Assembly (NCBI GenBank): GCA_964631235.1
Contig: CAZVZX010000006.1
Span: forward strand, 1 to 64,000
Direction of reading: 5' to 3'
DNA length: 64,000 bases
DNA from: JARKPK01 sp964631235
GTDB taxonomy: Bacteria; Planctomycetota; Planctomycetia; Pirellulales; Thermoguttaceae
Positions 18,421 through 26,294 of this stretch are shown piece by piece. The first letter of the stretch is position 1. Each line of letters starts with the position of its first letter. Below the pieces are notes generated by a model. That model was not told where the DNA came from, ran no database searches, and saw nothing but the letters and a program-made list of their open reading frames with translations. Made by a program: the position numbers and the translations under genes.

Positions 18421-19188
18421 ATGAATCGCTCAATGCGGGGTGCAGCAGGCTTTACGCTGGTCGAACTGCTCACCGTTGTCGTCATCATCGGCATGCTGGT
18501 GGCGTTATTGATGCCGGCCGTGTTAGGGGCTCGGCGGACTGCCTTGCAGACGCGGTGCGTCAACTATCAGGGAGAGCTACTCAAGGCGTTGGTGGCCTAC
18601 GACGCCGCCAAGAAGCGATTGCCGGGATCGATCACCGAGGGTTGCCCCGGCAACAGCACCCGGGTGTGGGTGGTCGAGCTTCTACCCTATGTCGGCCGCA
18701 ACGATTTGTGGGAAGGCACCAACGGCTGGCGCACCCACCAAGGCCCGGCGGTCCGGATCAATGAGTTCGTTTGCCCGGTCGATACCGATGCACTGAACGA
18801 GCCGGCCGCGCTCAGCTACGTGGTCAACGCCAACCTATTTCGTAAGCGTCAGTTCGGCAATGTGCCCACCAATAAATCGATCTCGCTGGCCGATCTGAAA
18901 GCGCCGGCGGTTACCATCGTTCTCTCCGAGCGAAAGAACGTTTTCGGGCAAGGCCCGAGCCCATGGGCACCGTGGCAATCCGCGTGGACCACGGCCGACC
19001 CGATCAAACGGATTACGTTCGTTTGGCCTGCTCCGCCGGCGACCGGCACAATCGACGCCCTGCCGGTCGATACCGGCATTTCGTCGAACCATCCCGGGGT
19101 GGTTATTTGCGGCTTTGCCGATGGCCGGGTCGAGGCCCTTTCCGGGCAGACGGATGTATCGGTCTATCAGCCGCCCCTGATTCCGTAA
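18421..19188 (+). CDS. DUF1559 domain-containing pseudopilin-like protein
   Basis: A 255-residue protein. The ATG at 18421 is used because AAGGGA lies eight bases upstream. The N-terminus MNRSMRGAAG is followed by FTLVELLTVVVIIGMLVALL, a type IV prepilin/type II secretion leader with cleavage expected after Gly10. The rest matches planctomycete DUF1559 pseudopilins, ending with SSNHPGVVICGFADGRVEAL, close to the family's usual SSNHPGG-FADGSV motif. These proteins exist in many copies per planctomycete genome and are thought to be envelope pseudopilins, mostly without a known function. A compound terminator follows 60 bp downstream. Confidence 0.9.
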   Translation: MNRSMRGAAGFTLVELLTVVVIIGMLVALLMPAVLGARRTALQTRCVNYQGELLKALVAYDAAKKRLPGSITEGCPGNSTRVWVVELLPYVGRNDLWEGTNGWRTHQGPAVRINEFVCPVDTDALNEPAALSYVVNANLFRKRQFGNVPTNKSISLADLKAPAVTIVLSERKNVFGQGPSPWAPWQSAWTTADPIKRITFVWPAPPATGTIDALPVDTGISSNHPGVVICGFADGRVEALSGQTDVSVYQPPLIP

Positions 19189-19246
19189 GCGCCGCGGCTT
19201 CGCCGGACGAGGCGGCTTTTCTCAGCGCGCGCGGCCGAGCAGCATC

Positions 19247-19328
19247 GATCGGCAATTGCCCGCTTTTGCGTCGAACGACGAAAAAGCGTCATTTGTCGCT
19301 CACGGCAACAAGAATTGCCGATCTTTTT
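19247..19328 (+). terminator. Compound intrinsic terminator
   Basis: Outer arms GATCGGCAATT (19247-19257) and AATTGCCGATC (19313-19323) are perfect 11-bp complements, followed at once by TTTTT. Inside is a second stem, CGCTTTT (19261-19267) with AAAAGCG (19282-19288), enclosing CGTCG-AA-CGACG. It lies 58 bp after the pseudopilin stop and should end its transcript. Confidence 0.75.
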
Positions 19329-19330
19329 AA

Positions 19331-19430
19331 TAGCCCGTTGAAAAACACAATTCCAACGAGTTCAACCCGCGAATTTCCGAAAAAACACGCACAGCCGTGC
19401 AGCCGGGAATGACTTTTTCGACGGGCCGTT
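19331..19430. repeat. Dispersed element B, copy 1 (MITE-like)
   Basis: Begins AGCCCGTTGAAAAACAC and ends CTTTTTCGACGGGCC, so its ends are imperfect inverted repeats of about 14 bp. The middle includes TTCAACCCGCGAATTTCCGA and CACGCACAGCCGTGC. It directly follows a terminator. A diverged copy with the same internal order lies at 54894-54993. Confidence 0.72.
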
Positions 19431-19957
19431 AATGGCGTTCTCGATTCGTTTCGGCCGGTCCGGCCCGCGGGGCCGAGGGCCGTCGGAGGCACGTCGCGGT
19501 GCCGCAAGGCCTCGACCGCTGTCTCTCGCGGCACCCGTCCGGCTCGACCGACGCCGAGCGAAACGACTGCCTGCCACCATCGGCATTGTGCCGACGCAGG
19601 CCGGGGTAAACGCACCCACACACCTGCGATCGACAATCCGGTGCTGCGCTACTTCGGCAAGCCGACACAGTGCCATGCGAACCGAACGAGTCGGAGAGAA
19701 CGCCAACGGGTGATTCGCAAATCCACATGGCAGAGGGGTCTTGGGCCGTCCCCATCGCCTCAATTCAGAAAAAAATCTGTAAACGGACATTGCCCGCTAA
19801 CAAGACGACGCAAAAATATCCTCAGAGCGTATCGCTCGAACGTCGGCGCCTCGTCGCCCCGAACTATTCGCTTCGTGCGAGGTGGCTTGATTCGGGCGTG
19901 TGACCGCAACCGCAGACAGGGCGTCGTTGGGTGAAGGTGTGACGGGAGAGTTTCGGC
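19431..19957. other. Intergenic region without a recognised gene
   Basis: About 530 bp. ORFs here are shadows without ribosome sites. It contains the upstream region of the TPR gene at 19958, but no promoter could be supported. Confidence 0.45.
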
Positions 19958-20482
19958 GTGAGCACTCGGCAGGCAATTCGGCGAAAGAAACTGCGGCGCG
20001 AGGCGGAAGGATACCTCGAGCTGGGTCTTCCCCATTCGGCCCTAGCCGTGCTGGCTCGTCTCGGCGATCCGACGGCGCTCGATCCTCATGCGTTGTTTCT
20101 TTGGGGCGAAGCTTTGCGCTGTTTGGAACGCTTTGAAGAAGCGCTGGTGCCTCTGCGACAAGCGTCGCAACAGAACCCAGACGACATCCGGGTCTGGCTC
20201 GCTTTGGGATGGTGTTACAAGCGGACCGGCCGAATCGAGGCGGCCATCGACTCGCTCGAACACGCATTGCCGGCCGATCCCGACGAGCCGCTTTTGCACT
20301 ACAATCTCTCTTGCTATTGCAGTCTGGCCGGCCACAAAGAGAGCGCGCTGCGGTATCTTTCGCGGGCACTGGCGCTCAGGCCCGAGATGCGGGAAATGAT
20401 CGCCTCGGAAACGGACTTCGACCCGCTGCGCAACGATCCCGAGTTCCAAGCGATCTGCCGGGGCGAAACGTTGGCCAAATAA
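19958..20482 (+). CDS. Tetratricopeptide repeat protein
   Basis: A 174-residue protein. The start is GTG at 19958 with GGGAG eight bases upstream. Residues 25-145 are three to four TPR-like helix pairs: LELGLPHSALAVLARLG, HALFLWGEALRCLERFEEAL, VWLALGWCYKRTGRIEAAID and LHYNLSCYCSLAGHKESALR. The C-terminus (FDPLRNDPEFQAICRG) is a typical TPR-protein ending. There is no signal peptide, so it is likely cytosolic. It should bind a protein partner, which cannot be identified. It converges on the BBP7 gene with a perfect hairpin between them. Confidence 0.85.
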   Translation: MSTRQAIRRKKLRREAEGYLELGLPHSALAVLARLGDPTALDPHALFLWGEALRCLERFEEALVPLRQASQQNPDDIRVWLALGWCYKRTGRIEAAIDSLEHALPADPDEPLLHYNLSCYCSLAGHKESALRYLSRALALRPEMREMIASETDFDPLRNDPEFQAICRGETLAK

Positions 20483-20614
20483 CCCGGTTCGACGGGTGTC
20501 ACGCCGATTCTGCCGGCGACGCAACGCCTTGCGGGAGTCCGCCGGTGTTTCTTCATCCGCCCGTTTGTCGCGCTGCGATCGCTTCCCATCGACATCGCGG
20601 CCGGGAATAGAACA

Positions 20615-20643
20615 GGGCGACGGTTGACAAGCAACCGTCGCCC
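20615..20643. terminator. Perfect 12-bp hairpin between convergent genes
   Basis: GGGCGACGGTTG (20615-20626), loop ACAAG, then CAACCGTCGCCC (20632-20643). It lies between the TPR gene (plus) and the BBP7 gene (minus). It has no long T-run on either side, so it may be a bidirectional transcript end or an RNA 3' stabiliser rather than a classical terminator. Confidence 0.6.
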
Positions 20644-20917
20644 TGCCGGATGGGGTTGGTACGAGGGTCTCTGATGCCGATGCGCTCAAAGCGAACGTCG
20701 GCGGAGGGTTTCTGCGGGGCAGGTCGGCGCCGAAGCTCGCTGCGTTCAAAGGCGAGTCGAGCGTTCGAGGCCGCGTTCGTGGGCTGGGTTTTGTTCCTTT
20801 CTGTCGCTGCACAGGCCCTCACCGCCGCAGCCGAGTCGATCCGCGTCGTCAAGTCGCAGATTTGCGTCAGCCGCGGCGGGCATGCAATCCGTTCGATTTC
20901 TCTCAGTTGTTTGTCGG

Positions 20918-22630
20918 TCAGAAGTTGTACGTCAGCCCGACAAACGCTCCGTGCAAAATCAAGTGTCCATTCGTGTCGATATCGGCGATCTCCGGAAGAT
21001 CGACGACATAGGGCGGCACCTGATTGTCGGCCAAACCGATGCCGGTGGCCGCCAGCACGCGATAGCCGACTCGCACACTCCAATTCTGAGCGAACTGCCA
21101 ATCAGCACCGACGTTGATCTCGGTGAGGAATGCCAATTGGTCTTTCGTCGATTGCACCGGGTAGCCGCCCGGGTACGTGCCGTTGGTGTCGGCCGCCACG
21201 CCGTCGCCCCGATAGAAAGCGAACGTGTTCTCAATATGATTGTTGTAGATGCCGAACTTCGGCGTGCAGAACAGCTTGATGCTTTGCGTCATACGCAAGT
21301 CGGCCTGGGCACCGATTTGGAAGCCGTAAAGATTGTTGGTGATATGGTCGTCAATCGCGGCCCAGTGCGTCGGAGTGTACCACGAGCCGCCGCCCCGCAG
21401 CGAGAGGAAACTCAACTCCTCTTCAAAGCGGAAGAAGCGGAAGCCCATCAACCAATCAAGCCCCCAAACCGATTGGTACTCGCAAGCCTGGCTGCGGAAT
21501 CCAACCAGCGAGACTTCGACATTGTGATATTCGTCGCGACGCTTCAAACGATGGGCGGCTGCGGCGTCGAACCAATCACGGGCATCGGCACCGGCGATGC
21601 GGCAAGGGAAGATCGTCAGCGGAGTGCTCACGCCCGAGGCATGAGTAACGGTAACCTCGCTGGTGTTCGATGAAAGCGTCCAATACGTGGCCTGAACGCC
21701 GAACCAGTTGCAACCGGCGCAAAACTTTCGGCCGAACGTGATTTCGCCCCCCCATTGCCAAGCGTTCTCCAGTTCGTCGGTCTTGAACAACTGGTTGGCG
21801 GAGTTTCCGTTTTCGTAGCTCGACCAGAACCCGTTCGGCTTGTCGCGACCCATCACAAGCATCATCGCCGAGGCATACCAGCAGCCCGACGTCGCGGGCG
21901 CCCGACCGCAGGCCGCCTGTTCGAACTGGCTGCATCCGCCGGCGTAGTAGCTGCCCATCCCCTGGCAACCGGTATCGCACGCCGTCGCCGGATAGCCGAC
22001 CGCCGATGGCGCCAACATGCTATTGATCAGATTGTCGGCCGGGGCCGGTTGAGGTGTCGGCCGCAACGTATCGCTTGGCGACGGGCTGGCCGATGTCGGC
22101 GCCGGGGTAGGCGAGGGCGCCACCGGGGCCAACGGCGGTTCTTCGATCGGAGCCGAAGGCGCGGCGACCTTGGGCGCCGCGGTGGTCGGGCCGGCCGCAG
22201 GCTGAGGCGGCGGGGCAGGCGCTGCATAAACCGGCGCCGGCGAAACCGGCTGCGCGGGATACATCGCCACCATCGGCACTTGGACCGGCCGAGTCGTTGC
22301 CGGATGGGCCGGTACCACATAGCTCGGCGACGGACTCGGAGCAGGCAACACCGACGGCTTCAATGCCGGCTGACCCGCTACCGGATAGGCCATCTGCTGA
22401 GCAGCCCCTGCCACAGGATACGCTTGATAAACCAACACGGGCTGTGTTGCAACCGGAGCAACCGGGGGACTTGCCTGGGGTTGAACCGCAGGCGAGACTG
22501 CCCGCGCCGACGGCACCGTCGGTGGCTGAATCGGATCCGGCGCTCCATAAAGCCCGTACTGTGCCTGCACGGTGACGGTTTGCCCTACCGTGAGCAGCAC
22601 GATCGGCACGAGAGTCCAAAGGCGTCGCAT
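20918..22630 (-). CDS. BBP7 family outer-membrane beta-barrel protein
   Basis: A 570-residue protein with AGGAG before the ATG at 22630. Residues 1-23 are a signal peptide. Residues 24-210 are a long Pro/Ala/Val-rich linker, with runs such as PVAPVATQPVLVYQAYPVAG and APAPPPQPAAGPTTAAP. The C-terminal part, from CWYASAMMLVMGRDKPNGFW, matches the planctomycete BBP7 family: WGGEITFGRKF, WGLDWLMGFRFFRFEEEL, GFQIGAQADLRM, and a final aromatic residue in GAFVGLTYNF, as expected of an outer-membrane barrel. Function is unknown. The Pro-rich linker may cross the envelope. Confidence 0.9.
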   Translation of the reverse strand: MRRLWTLVPIVLLTVGQTVTVQAQYGLYGAPDPIQPPTVPSARAVSPAVQPQASPPVAPVATQPVLVYQAYPVAGAAQQMAYPVAGQPALKPSVLPAPSPSPSYVVPAHPATTRPVQVPMVAMYPAQPVSPAPVYAAPAPPPQPAAGPTTAAPKVAAPSAPIEEPPLAPVAPSPTPAPTSASPSPSDTLRPTPQPAPADNLINSMLAPSAVGYPATACDTGCQGMGSYYAGGCSQFEQAACGRAPATSGCWYASAMMLVMGRDKPNGFWSSYENGNSANQLFKTDELENAWQWGGEITFGRKFCAGCNWFGVQATYWTLSSNTSEVTVTHASGVSTPLTIFPCRIAGADARDWFDAAAAHRLKRRDEYHNVEVSLVGFRSQACEYQSVWGLDWLMGFRFFRFEEELSFLSLRGGGSWYTPTHWAAIDDHITNNLYGFQIGAQADLRMTQSIKLFCTPKFGIYNNHIENTFAFYRGDGVAADTNGTYPGGYPVQSTKDQLAFLTEINVGADWQFAQNWSVRVGYRVLAATGIGLADNQVPPYVVDLPEIADIDTNGHLILHGAFVGLTYNF

Positions 22631-23167
22631 AAATCGAGACTCCTAATTGGCAGCATCGGCAACATCGGCAACAACGAGAACAAAGGCTTTCTCGTACTTT
22701 TCCATCGTCTCTGTACCAACGATAAATGCGAACAAACCGGCCTTGCTGGAATTGAATCACGATTGCAAACAAAAGCGGTACGATACGTTCGGCAGAATTG
22801 CCAAACTTATTGCTGCTTGCCCGTCTTGCCTGACCGTCACAACCAGAACAACCTCAACCGGCGATTCCGCGTGTCCGTCTTTTCCTGCGTCCGAAATCAC
22901 CGTCACGCCCCGATGGATGCCGGTCGGCCCCAAACCCCTGTGTGCCGGCACACCCCAACGGATTGCCCGTGCCCGAAATGCCACCGGCGACCAACGAACC
23001 TTCCGCTTTTGATCTGAACAACCGCGAGCCGGACAGCGAACCGGGGCATATCTTCGGCAAAACCGTCGTAACATACTCGCCAACCGGCAAATTCTTCGCC
23101 GCCACCCCAGTCAAATGCCCGCATGTTCCCTTTTTGCATCGTAGAGTTGTTGCGATTGCAAGACACA
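22631..23167. other. Intergenic region between divergent genes
   Basis: About 540 bp; likely holds the BBP7 promoter. Short direct repeats of CATCGGCAA occur near 22650. No gene was supported. Confidence 0.45.
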
Positions 23168-23361
23168 GGCGGCAGGGCCGCCGGCCAACCGGTGCTACCG
23201 CACCACACCGAGAAACCGCTCCCGTTGGTCGCTAACGTCTTGCCGGGAAAACAAGCAATCCAAGAGCAATAGGGAAGGGCGGCAGGGCCGCCGGCCAACC
23301 GGTGCTACCCCACCACACCGAGAAACCGCCTCTTTGGGCGCTAGTGTTTTGCCGGGGACGA
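23168..23361. repeat. Two direct copies of an 84-bp block, 110 bp apart
   Basis: Copy one is 23168-23251 and copy two is 23278-23361. Both open GGCGGCAGGGCCGCCGGCC, itself a GGCGGC-AGG-GCCGCC hairpin, and continue AACCGGTGCTACC. CACCACACCGAGAAACCGC follows, and both end near TTGCCGGG. The 26-bp spacer is unrelated. The pair sits 140-330 bp upstream of the transglutaminase/TPR gene on the plus strand and may be a duplicated regulatory or leader block. Confidence 0.85.
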
Positions 23362-23497
23362 CGCGAAAACCGGGGGGTATGGCAAAGACCTTCCCGAAGC
23401 TGGCGTCCCATATCCTTTGACCCGCAGTTCGCATCATTTGCTCGCCCGTCCCCAAATCGTACTCCCGAAGTCGGTCACTCATACCGGCGGTGATTCG

Positions 23498-24892
23498 ATG
23501 ACAATGACGCGAAGCAAACTCCTTACCGCGATAGTTGTTTGGGTGTCGGCCTACGGCTCGATGGGCCAAACGCTCGCCGCATCCCCGGCCGACGACGCCC
23601 GTGCTGTCGTCTTCGCGTTGTCTGAGCCGTTGGACGCGCTGGAACAGGAGTTCTTCGACGATGCCGCGGACGAACAACTCGATCATTTCGACCTGTTCGC
23701 CGCCGCGATGGTGGCCGCCGGCACGAAAAGCAGGGACGAAATCGCCCTCTACCGCCGAGCGATTGACAATCGTGCCGAGGAGCTGAACCGTCTTCTCGAA
23801 GCGACGGCCGATTCGCGCGACCGCGTCGAGGCCGTCTTCCACTTCCTTCACGAACGGATGCTGCACGGAGGATACCGACTCGAAGCCACGGATATTCGAA
23901 TCGCCCTTGATCGCGGCCAATTCAATTGCGTCAGCGCCACGGTGCTGTTCAATTACTTGGCGTGTCGAAGCGGGCTGCGCGCCGTTGGTTTGGAAACCAC
24001 CGGACACGCTTTGAGCCGCGTTTATTTGCAGGACCGAAGCGTCGATGTTGAAACGACATGCCCCTCGTGGTTCCGGCTGAAAAGCGATCCCCAAAAGCAA
24101 CGCGAGGCCGTCGAATCGGCACTCGGCACCGCCAGTCACCGCGGCGGGCCCTTTCGAGAAGTCTCGGCAATCGAGCTGGCCGGAATGATTTACTACAACC
24201 GCGGGGTCGATCATCTGGCAGCCAAGCAGTTCCGCGAGGCCGCCTCGGCAAACGCCAAAGCCCTCCGACTCGACCCAGCCAGCAAAACAGCCCGCGGCAA
24301 CCTTGTGGCCACCTTGAACAACTGGGCAATCATCGAGGGGGCGTCGCAACATTATCCCGAGGCTGTATCACTGCTGAAACAAGGTCTTGCGATCGATCCG
24401 AAGTTCGAGACGCTTCGGCAAAACTATGTGCATGTCTATCATCAATGGAGTCTTTCGCACTGTTATCGCGGGGATTTTGCCGCTGCCGCAGCATTGCTTC
24501 AGCGTGCCTCGGCCGAACAGCCGCAGTTGCCTCAATGGCAACAAATGTCATGCGATATCTATCGCCGATGGGCTCGGTCGAAATTCGACGCCCACGACAT
24601 CGATGGGGCGTTCGCCCGCTTCGACGAGGCCCGAACCGTTTTGGGCGCCTCGCCCGAGCTGCTAACGATCGAAGAAGAAGAGATCGCCGCCTGGGGCCGC
24701 GAGCTTGCCTCGGCCCGGCAGACCGCCACAGCCGCCGCCGTCTTCCAAAAGGGCCTAGCTCGGCTGCCCTCGGCCGTTCGGCTGTCGCGCGACTTCGACT
24801 GCTATGTCGGTCGAAACCGAACGATCGAGGTTGAACCCGCCCCAGGCGAAGGACTGCTCGGCGGCCTCTCGCCCGTATCGCTTTCGCCTTGA
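23498..24892 (+). CDS. Transglutaminase-like protein with TPR repeats, exported
   Basis: A 464-residue protein. The ATG at 23498 follows GGCGGTGAT and gives a signal peptide (MTMTRSKLLTAIVVWVSAYG, then SMGQTLAA). The middle has a papain-like transglutaminase core: FNCVSATVLFNYLACRSG supplies the likely catalytic Cys near residue 143, and ETTGHALSRVYLQD the His near 169, with DVETTCPSW following. From about 225 to 420 there are TPR-like helices, for example IYYNRGVDHLAAKQFREAAS and ALRLDPASKTARGNLVATLN. An exported transglutaminase fold plus TPR suggests protein crosslinking or proteolysis at the cell envelope; the substrate is unknown. Confidence 0.8.
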   Translation: MTMTRSKLLTAIVVWVSAYGSMGQTLAASPADDARAVVFALSEPLDALEQEFFDDAADEQLDHFDLFAAAMVAAGTKSRDEIALYRRAIDNRAEELNRLLEATADSRDRVEAVFHFLHERMLHGGYRLEATDIRIALDRGQFNCVSATVLFNYLACRSGLRAVGLETTGHALSRVYLQDRSVDVETTCPSWFRLKSDPQKQREAVESALGTASHRGGPFREVSAIELAGMIYYNRGVDHLAAKQFREAASANAKALRLDPASKTARGNLVATLNNWAIIEGASQHYPEAVSLLKQGLAIDPKFETLRQNYVHVYHQWSLSHCYRGDFAAAAALLQRASAEQPQLPQWQQMSCDIYRRWARSKFDAHDIDGAFARFDEARTVLGASPELLTIEEEEIAAWGRELASARQTATAAAVFQKGLARLPSAVRLSRDFDCYVGRNRTIEVEPAPGEGLLGGLSPVSLSP

Positions 24893-24934
24893 GCCTGTTG
24901 CGAACAAAAACCCGGCTTTTTCTAAAAACGACGT

Positions 24935-24963
24935 TTGACAGCCGGATGCTTGTGACCTAGGCT
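24935..24963 (+). promoter_or_regulatory. Candidate sigma-70 promoter
   Basis: TTGACA at 24935-24940, a 17-bp spacer, then TAGGCT at 24958-24963. The -35 box is perfect, the -10 box only partly so. It lies just after the transglutaminase gene, and the next plus-strand gene is about 690 bp away at 25650. Chance occurrence is possible. Confidence 0.4.
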
Positions 24964-25290
24964 TCATTTGATCGACGCTTTTCGCCCAACGCCATCGGCC
25001 GTTGCGCTAACATTTTTCACAATCAACGGCTGACGGTCCCCCTCTCGTCTTTGGCGGATCTCCGCTTTGTGTGCGAGGAATGATCCCTCGCGCGCTGCCA
25101 TGACGGCTTGTCCCAGCGAAAACAATTCGGTTGTGCGCGCCGGCGACCAACTCAGATTCGGTGATCCCGATACGCCCCGGTATTACGCGAACACAATAGG
25201 CTGATCGCATGCAATGCCAACGGGCGGAACACGAATGAGGACCGCTTCCGTCCGTCCCCTGATGCAGATCGTGCTCGCAACCGCTAACGC
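24964..25290. other. Gene-free stretch downstream of the candidate promoter
   Basis: About 330 bp without a supported ORF. It could be leader RNA or an untranslated transcript, but I could not match it to any known structured RNA. Confidence 0.35.
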
Positions 25291-25600
25291 CCGCAAAGGT
25301 AGAACGAACCGCGAACAGACGCGAACGCGAGCCAAAGTAGAACAATCCGCGAATAAACGCGAACGAACCGCGAATGAACGCGAACTAACGCAAAGAAAGA
25401 ACCGACCGCGAATAAACGCAAATACACGCGAAGGCAGAACAAACCGCGAATGAACGCGAACCAACGCAAAGAAAGAACCAACTGCCAATAAACGCAAATA
25501 CACGCGAAGACAGAACGGGCGGCCAATATACGCGGAGGATCGACAAACCGAGGATCAACGCTAACGCACGCGAAGGAACGCGAACGAATGGCAACCACCA
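25291..25600. repeat. Tandem repeat cluster, 76-bp period, GCGAATAAACGC-type units
   Basis: Degenerate short units such as CGCGAATAAACGC, CGCGAATGAACGC and AACGCAAAGAAAGAACC run through the region. Two longer blocks starting at 25371 and 25447 are near-identical, giving a 76-bp period. The motif family is the same as at 2119-2295 but with an A-rich variant. It ends about 50 bp before the PilZ-like gene. Confidence 0.85.
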
Positions 25601-25649
25601 AGAAAGTTAATCGAGAAACAGTATAGTCTTCTCGGAGGATTGTTTCCCA

Positions 25650-26093
25650 ATGCTCGAACAAACGACGCCTGTGCTTTCTCCGGAAATCGATCTCTTGCCC
25701 GAGGGGGCCGACGAATCGGCCGCCGCAGAAATTCGCCTTCAAGTATGGGGCATCCTCACGACCCTCTACCCGCGGACCCAGCCGGTCGAGCGTCGCGGGC
25801 AAACGCGATACCCATTCCCCTACTTGATTCACCTAACGCCGGTCGGCGAAGATGGCCGCTCTCCGATCGGTTCTGGCATGGTCGTCGTCGGAAAACACCT
25901 CTCGGAGAAAGGCTTGGGCTTCTATCATCCTCAGCCGTTGCCCTATCGACGCATGATCGCTTCGTTCGAGGCGGTGGCCGGTCGCCCAATGGCCTTTCTG
26001 ATCGATCTGAATTGGTGCCGCTTCACAAAACAAGGATGGTACGAGAGTGGCGGGAAATTTCTCGATACCGCCGACGCGCCCGAAGCAAAGTAA
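25650..26093 (+). CDS. PilZ-like domain protein
   Basis: A 147-residue protein with GGAGG about twelve bases before the ATG. Residues 45-115 read RRGQTRYPFPYLIHLTPVG, then GSGMVVVGKHLSEKGLGFYH. The Arg-rich start followed by a beta region with a K-LSE-GLGFYH turn resembles PilZ domains, where RxxxR binds cyclic-di-GMP and D/NxSxxG closes the site. Here the second motif is KHLSEKGLG, so ligand binding is uncertain. There is no signal peptide. The gene is immediately preceded by the repeat cluster. The PilZ assignment is by pattern only. Confidence 0.68.
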   Translation: MLEQTTPVLSPEIDLLPEGADESAAAEIRLQVWGILTTLYPRTQPVERRGQTRYPFPYLIHLTPVGEDGRSPIGSGMVVVGKHLSEKGLGFYHPQPLPYRRMIASFEAVAGRPMAFLIDLNWCRFTKQGWYESGGKFLDTADAPEAK

Positions 26094-26294
26094 TCGATCC
26101 ATGGGCGCACCATGCCGTGCGCAAATCGAAGTCGGTGCTGCCCTATTTCGGACCTCGGCCTGATCGGTTCACGTCATTTCCCAAGCGGTGAGCCGCCCAC
26201 GGCAATTCCCTGGCGGTGGACTGCCGGCGTTCTTGCAAACGTGCGGCCGACCGTGGCGGCCGGGGCGCGGCGGCGACCGGTCTCAGCGTCCCGA

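Noticed and set aside
21755..23017. Long Arg-rich ORF on the plus strand opposite the BBP7 gene
   Set aside because: It is the antisense of the Pro/Ala-rich linker; the BBP7 frame has a signal peptide, ribosome site and family motifs.
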